Shown here: piece after piece, positions 1 through 5,115 of the stretch
Layout of the letters: each line of letters opens with the position of its first letter
Position numbering within the stretch: position 1 is the first letter of the stretch
Assembly: GCA_029213105.1 (NCBI GenBank)
Contig: JARGNS010000300.1
Location: 1-5,115, forward strand
Length of the DNA: 5,115 nt
Origin: Planctomycetota bacterium
GTDB lineage: Bacteria > Planctomycetota > PLA2 > JAEUHO01
Direction: 5' to 3'
Notes under the pieces: model-generated
Told to the model about the DNA's origin: nothing
The model's input: the letters and a program-made list of their open reading frames with translations, nothing else
Database searches by the model: none
Translations under genes and position numbers: made by a program

Positions 1-16
1 GGACGCCGGGCGTGAC

Positions 17-703
<687 letters not shown>

Positions 704-725
704 CGCGACCCCGCGAGCACGAGCT

Positions 726-3212
726 TCAGCGAATCACGTGGCGCACGGTGGCGCCGAGCTTCGCGTCGATCACGTGGTGGCCCTTGCCGTCCACGTCGAT
801 TTCGAAGCGGTACGCGCCCGGCCAGAGGCTGTGGATCCCGAACTCGCCGGCGTCGTTCCAGGGCCAGACACGCTGGACGCGCTGGGGGCCCCGCAGGATG
901 ACGCGCGCACCGCGTAGCGGCGTGCCCTTCTCGTCGACCAGGGCCAGGTGCGCCCAGGCGCCGGACTTCAGGGTGAGCTCGACGCCGCGCGCGCCCGCCT
1001 TCACGCCCGTCAGGCGTGCCTGGCCTGCGAAGCCCACATCCTCGTCTTCGTAGACCGTGTGGGCCGTCAGGGTGTACGTCGCCGGCTGCAGCGCTTCGAG
1101 CTGGAAGAAGCCCCCGTCTTCCACGATGGCGCGCACCGGCGTGCCACCCCTCTCCGGCCACGCGATGACGACGTAGTGGTCGAGGGAGTTGGTCTTCTGC
1201 GGGACCCGCAGGAGTCCCGTGATGCGGTGGCCGGGGCCCATGCGGATCGTGGCCTTGCCGGGCCGCGCGAGCACGGGCGGACCGAGCAGGGCGTGGCCGT
1301 CGTAGGTCGCGAACACGTGCCAGTTGCCGTCACGCGGAATGCCCAGCTCGAAGGACCCATTGAGGCGCGTGACCGTGCCCACGGGATCGCCGGCCTCCGG
1401 GTGGGCCGGCGTGCCGATCATGACCGGGGTGAAGGGGGCGGGATCGCCCACCTCCCGCAGGAACACCCAGGCGCGCGGCAGCGGCCGACCCGCGGCGTCC
1501 ACGATCCGACCGTGGAGCAGTTGCGGGGCCGCCAGCTCGGCGTGCACCGTCCTGGCGCCGCGTGGGATGCGCACCTTCACCGGCCCCAGGATCGGGTTGG
1601 TCGTCGAGCGCAGGTGCAGCTCGTGGTCGCAGGCGCGGGTGCTGAGGCGGACGGTCCACGTCGCGTGACGCTTGCCCTCGGTCGAGACCGCGTCGTCGCC
1701 ATGCTGGGTGTTGGAGGTCGGATCCAGGTCGAAGACGGCCCACTGGATGAGGGCCCCCGGGCTGCCCTCCGGCAGCGTGCACGTGACCTCCACGGTGGGG
1801 TAGGCCACGGCACGCAGTGTCAGCGGCGTGCCGTCGAGGCGTACCGGGGTCGTGCGGTCCTGCAGCTCGAAGTCCTGGGTGCCCAGGCGGACATGAGCCG
1901 TGCCCGGCAGCAGGCCGGGGATCACGAACTGCCCCCGGGCATCCGTCGTGGCCTCGCGCCAGTAGGTGCCCACCACCGTCTGCCCCGGCGCGGGCACGGC
2001 CGCTCCGGTGCCGTCCGCCAGCATGCTGGCATGCAGGCCTACGTAGATGCCACCCAGACGTGCCGTGGGCGGGCCCTTGAGGCGCCCCGTGACGGTCAGG
2101 CCACGCTCCAGGCGTACGGACCGCTTGGCCGAGCCGGGGCGGAAGCCGCGGACGTAGGTCGGAGCGAAGCCGCTGACGGGATCGTTGATCACCGCGTGGG
2201 CAGGACCTGTACCCAACAGGCGCGCCTCGATGACGTGGCCCAGCAGCAGGTTGTGGTAGTTGCGCTCGTGGATCGCCCCGAACCAAGGGGTCTCGATCCC
2301 GCTCCAGTCCGACCGGCGCTCGTCCTCGGCGAGCGGGTTGATGCAGTCGGCCGGGGACAACTCCACACGGGCGAGCCAGGGCTCGCCCGTGTCCTCGGCC
2401 GCGTCGAGGGGCATCACGATCCGCAGATCCGTCCGTCCCGCCCCGATACCCTCCAGGACGCGCTCGCCCACGGATGCGCTGGTGTCGACCCGCAGCCGGT
2501 AGCGTCCGGGGGGCAGCTCGGCGTACGCGAAGATCCCGTCGGGGCCGGTCTGGAGCGCCTCGGAGAACGCGCCCTGGGCCTCCTCCGCCGTGCGCCACCA
2601 GGCCGGGGGGGGATCGTCATCGGGGGCGATCACGATCCACGCCATCTGCCCCTCGCCATCCTCGTCCACGACCTGGCCGGCGATGCGCTGTCCGCGCGCG
2701 AGCCGGATGGTGCCGATGTCGACGTGCTCGCGGTTCGCGTAGCGCTTCCACGGTCCCACGTGGGGCACGTGACCCGGGGCCGTCAGCACGACCCGCATCG
2801 GGAACTCCTGGCCGTACTCGATGAAGAAGCGGCCGTCGTCCTCGGGGTAGTCGCTGTTGTGCTCGTTGGCGTCCCCGACGAGGGTGACCTCGGCTTCGGG
2901 AACCGGCTCGCCATCCGCCCCGAGCACGCGGCCGGAGATCCGGAACGCACCGTGCTCGACCTCCTCGTGGAAGAAGCCGCCCTGGCCGCTTCCGCAGCGG
3001 GCGTACCGTCGGGCGCGCTCGCGGGCGGCTTCCCGACGGGCGTGGGCGAGCTGGGCCTCGAACTCGGCACCCTGCAGCTCGGGTTGGGCCTCGACGGCGG
3101 GCGCGGCCGGCGCGGGCGTCGGCACGGGCCGCAGCCGCGGGCGGTCGGCCAAGACGAGCCACGCCGCAACGCCCACGGCGAGCACCACGAGAGCCAGGCC
3201 CCACATCTTCAT
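726..3212 (-). CDS. Membrane-anchored protein of carboxypeptidase-regulatory/CnaB-like repeats
   Basis: The protein has 828 residues. Residues 3-22 form a hydrophobic N-terminal anchor with no lipobox or clear cleavage site. A Pro/Ala-rich spacer (about 29-45) and a charged helical stretch (about 47-72) follow. The rest looks extracytoplasmic and is built of at least six modules of the transthyretin-like carboxypeptidase-regulatory/CnaB type. Each has a 'GxVxDxxGxPLxxAxV' strand pair followed by 'DGxFxxxxLxPGxYxLxV'. Approximate spans are 90-148 (ISGRVLGADGEPVPEAEV), 177-243, 374-444, 566-636 (LHGRIVDAAGRPLPRAWV), 664-718 and 754-809. Residues 280-365 and 445-560 are more divergent and may hold degenerate modules. 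No peptidase, sortase or TonB-dependent receptor signature is visible, so the likely role is structural, in adhesion or carbohydrate/protein binding at the cell surface; this is inference. It starts 25 bp after the dioxygenase stop. ATG at 3212 is chosen because a TANNNT box lies six bases before it; an in-frame ATG at 3206 is the alternative. Four cysteines are present (73, 290, 478, 528). Confidence 0.88.
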   Translation of the reverse strand: MKMWGLALVVLAVGVAAWLVLADRPRLRPVPTPAPAAPAVEAQPELQGAEFEAQLAHARREAARERARRYARCGSGQGGFFHEEVEHGAFRISGRVLGADGEPVPEAEVTLVGDANEHNSDYPEDDGRFFIEYGQEFPMRVVLTAPGHVPHVGPWKRYANREHVDIGTIRLARGQRIAGQVVDEDGEGQMAWIVIAPDDDPPPAWWRTAEEAQGAFSEALQTGPDGIFAYAELPPGRYRLRVDTSASVGERVLEGIGAGRTDLRIVMPLDAAEDTGEPWLARVELSPADCINPLAEDERRSDWSGIETPWFGAIHERNYHNLLLGHVIEARLLGTGPAHAVINDPVSGFAPTYVRGFRPGSAKRSVRLERGLTVTGRLKGPPTARLGGIYVGLHASMLADGTGAAVPAPGQTVVGTYWREATTDARGQFVIPGLLPGTAHVRLGTQDFELQDRTTPVRLDGTPLTLRAVAYPTVEVTCTLPEGSPGALIQWAVFDLDPTSNTQHGDDAVSTEGKRHATWTVRLSTRACDHELHLRSTTNPILGPVKVRIPRGARTVHAELAAPQLLHGRIVDAAGRPLPRAWVFLREVGDPAPFTPVMIGTPAHPEAGDPVGTVTRLNGSFELGIPRDGNWHVFATYDGHALLGPPVLARPGKATIRMGPGHRITGLLRVPQKTNSLDHYVVIAWPERGGTPVRAIVEDGGFFQLEALQPATYTLTAHTVYEDEDVGFAGQARLTGVKAGARGVELTLKSGAWAHLALVDEKGTPLRGARVILRGPQRVQRVWPWNDAGEFGIHSLWPGAYRFEIDVDGKGHHVIDAKLGATVRHVIR
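2365..2392. repeat. Perfect 12-bp inverted repeat with 4-base loop inside the gene
   Basis: The arms acacgggcgagc (2365-2376) and gctcgcccgtgt (2381-2392) are exact reverse complements around the loop cagg (2377-2380). The messenger of the minus-strand gene could fold here into a very stable GC-rich hairpin. It encodes about residues 275-283 (TGEPWLARV), just after the second beta-sandwich module. No U-rich tail follows on either strand, so it does not look like an intrinsic terminator. Confidence 0.85.
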
Positions 3213-3218
3213 GCGGCC

Positions 3219-3224
3219 AGCCTA
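3219..3224 (-). promoter_or_regulatory. Candidate leaderless -10 box (TAGGCT) for the repeat-protein gene
   Basis: On the minus strand TAGGCT is followed by six bases (ggccgc) and then the ATG at 3212. Transcription starting at the A of the ATG would place this hexamer at -12 to -7, the TANNNT geometry known for leaderless genes in Deinococcus and actinobacteria. No Shine-Dalgarno-like purine run lies upstream of the start. No good -35 hexamer is seen. The dioxygenase stop lies only 14 bp upstream, so read-through from that gene is also possible. Confidence 0.4.
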
Positions 3225-3237
3225 GCGCAAGGCGGGA

Positions 3238-4329
<1,092 letters not shown>

Positions 4330-4335
4330 GCCGCG

Positions 4336-4341
4336 AGGATA
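4336..4341 (-). promoter_or_regulatory. Candidate leaderless -10 box (TATCCT) for the dioxygenase gene
   Basis: On the minus strand TATCCT is followed by six bases (cgcggc) and then the ATG at 4329. This is exactly the spacing expected if the transcript begins at the start codon. There is no Shine-Dalgarno sequence in the preceding bases, which favours a leaderless message. No recognisable -35 hexamer is found 16-19 bp further upstream. The same arrangement precedes the next gene downstream. Confidence 0.45.
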
Positions 4342-4360
4342 GCGAGCGAGCGCCCGGGAT

Positions 4361-4383
4361 GCGCCCCCTTACGGGGGGTGCGC
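4361..4383. other. GC-rich bulged hairpin upstream of the dioxygenase gene
   Basis: gcgc (4361-4364) plus cccc (4365-4368) can pair with gggg (4375-4378) plus gcgc (4380-4383). This gives eight base pairs with t4379 bulged and a six-base loop. It would lie about 32-54 bases upstream of the proposed dioxygenase start. It shares gcgc 4380-4383 with the larger hairpin at 4380-4419, so the two cannot form together. It could be an operator, part of a transcript end, or chance in GC-rich DNA. Confidence 0.3.
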
Positions 4384-4419
4384 AGCGGCGCGCAGCCCTC
4401 GGCGGCCCGCGCCCTGCGC
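4380..4419 (-). terminator. Candidate 3'-end hairpin after the histidine kinase gene
   Basis: Arms gcgcag-c-ggcgcg (4380-4392) and cgcgcc-ctgcgc (4408-4419) pair over 12 bp with only c4386 unpaired and a 15-base loop. The hairpin begins two bases after the kinase stop codon (4422-4424, read on the minus strand). There is no U-run downstream, so it is not a classic intrinsic terminator. It may stabilise the messenger 3' end or act as a U-less terminator, which is inference. Confidence 0.4.
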
Positions 4420-4421
4420 CT

Positions 4422-5115
4422 CTACCCGGCGGCGGCTTCCGGCGGGCGGCGGTCGGACATGCCGGGGGCGACCTCGGCGGCGTGCGCGTCCATCGTGAGC
4501 GGCGGACTGCCCGTGGCATGCAGGCAGACTTCGTTGATGACGTCCGCCAGGGTGTGGATGTCGAACGGCTTCTCGATGCAGCGCACGTTCAGATCCTGCA
4601 GGCGCTCCATCGTGCGCCCGTCGAGCAGGTTGCCCGTCATGTAGAGCATGCGCCGGTTCGCCTCGGGCAGGCACTGGATCAGCCGGTCGTGCAGGTCGAT
4701 GCCGTCGTACTCGCCGGGCATGCGCACGTCCGTGATGACCAGGTCGTACTCGCCTCGGCTGAGGTACTTGAGGGCCTCTTCGCCGTCGTTGGCGACGTCC
4801 GCCGTGTAGCCGTGGTTGCGGATGACGCGCGTGACGACATCGCAGATGTAGGTGTCGTCATCCACGACCAGCACGTGCTTGCCGGAGCCGGCCTCCGACG
4901 CGGCGCGCCGCGGGCCGGACGGCGCCTCGGGGCGCAGGGGCTCGGCGCCCAGGATCGGCGTGCGGATGACGAACGTGGCGCCCTCTTCGACGGCTTCGTC
5001 CAGCGAGATTGCGCCGCCGTGCTCCTCGACGATGCCGAAGCAGATGCCGAGCCCGAGGCCCGTGCCCGTGTCCTTCGTCGTGAAGAACGGGTCGAACACG
5101 CGCTTCTTGACGTCT
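4422..5115 (-). CDS. Hybrid sensor histidine kinase, C-terminal part (ATPase end plus receiver)
   Basis: The gene is cut by the right edge; only its last 230 or so codons are visible. The reading frame continues upstream (DVKKRVFDPFFTTK), so the GTG at 5099 is an internal Val and not a start. The visible part opens with the F box (FDPFFTTKD) and G2 box (GTGLGLGICFGIVEEHGG) of a GHKL histidine-kinase ATPase domain, ending at about TFVIRTPI. After a roughly 25-residue Pro/Ala linker comes a complete receiver domain (HVLVVDDD to about the VINEVCLH helix). It has the acidic triad Asp (VVDDD), phospho-acceptor Asp in LVITDVRMPG (codon 4728-4730), the switch Thr in LYMTGN and the conserved Lys in EKPFD, so it should accept phosphate. 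A short disordered Ala/Pro tail follows. This order is typical of hybrid kinases such as the CckA type, which pass phosphate on to a separate histidine phosphotransferase. The input domains, the phospho-accepting His and the N and G1 boxes lie outside the window, so the signal is unknown. Confidence 0.95.
   Translation of the reverse strand, partial: DVKKRVFDPFFTTKDTGTGLGLGICFGIVEEHGGAISLDEAVEEGATFVIRTPILGAEPLRPEAPSGPRRAASEAGSGKHVLVVDDDTYICDVVTRVIRNHGYTADVANDGEEALKYLSRGEYDLVITDVRMPGEYDGIDLHDRLIQCLPEANRRMLYMTGNLLDGRTMERLQDLNVRCIEKPFDIHTLADVINEVCLHATGSPPLTMDAHAAEVAPGMSDRRPPEAAAG

Noticed and set aside
2017..2030. 14-bp perfect palindrome gccagcatgctggc
   Set aside because: A palindrome this long is expected by chance about once in a few windows of this size, and it lies in ordinary codons (Ala-Ser-Met-Leu).
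1330..2598. Minus-strand 422-codon open frame out of register with the repeat protein
   Set aside because: It lies wholly inside the repeat-protein gene and gives an Arg/Gly/Pro-rich product typical of an off-frame reading of GC-rich codons.
4422..5099. A complete 225-residue response regulator starting at GTG 5099
   Set aside because: The frame is open upstream and the residues before the GTG continue a histidine-kinase F box, so this is the C-terminal part of a larger hybrid kinase.

Overview
This is GC-rich bacterial DNA (by eye about two-thirds G+C or more). It holds three complete or near-complete genes and one gene cut by the right edge, and is almost fully coding. The phylum cannot be fixed from the sequence. 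A large membrane-anchored protein built from carboxypeptidase-regulatory/CnaB-like repeats, a hybrid sensor kinase and a long-form tryptophan 2,3-dioxygenase together suggest a free-living, large-genome bacterium such as a planctomycete or myxobacterium. That is inference from gene content. No mobile element, CRISPR array, tRNA or rRNA was seen.

Layout, left to right. Positions 17-703 (+) encode an unrecognised single-pass membrane protein with an 84-bp in-frame hexanucleotide repeat that makes a Ser-Glu/Pro-Glu tract. It converges, across 22 bp, on a minus-strand series of three genes. In transcription order these are the C-terminal end of a hybrid histidine kinase (4422 to beyond 5115), a tryptophan 2,3-dioxygenase (3238-4329, kynA-type), and an 828-residue membrane-anchored multi-repeat beta-sandwich protein (726-3212). 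The gaps are 92 bp and 25 bp.

The dioxygenase is the one confidently assigned enzyme. It opens the indole ring of tryptophan at the head of the kynurenine pathway, and every key residue can be located. No other kynurenine-pathway gene is in view, so its metabolic partners are elsewhere. Nothing ties the kinase or the repeat protein functionally to it; they may simply be neighbours.

The most useful regulatory observation is that both complete minus-strand genes lack a Shine-Dalgarno sequence. Both instead carry a TANNNT hexamer ending exactly six bases before the ATG, the geometry of a leaderless promoter. A long GC-rich hairpin follows the kinase stop codon, and a perfect 12-bp inverted repeat with a 4-base loop lies inside the repeat-protein gene. 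No convincing new biological system was found; the region looks like ordinary chromosome with a few structural curiosities.
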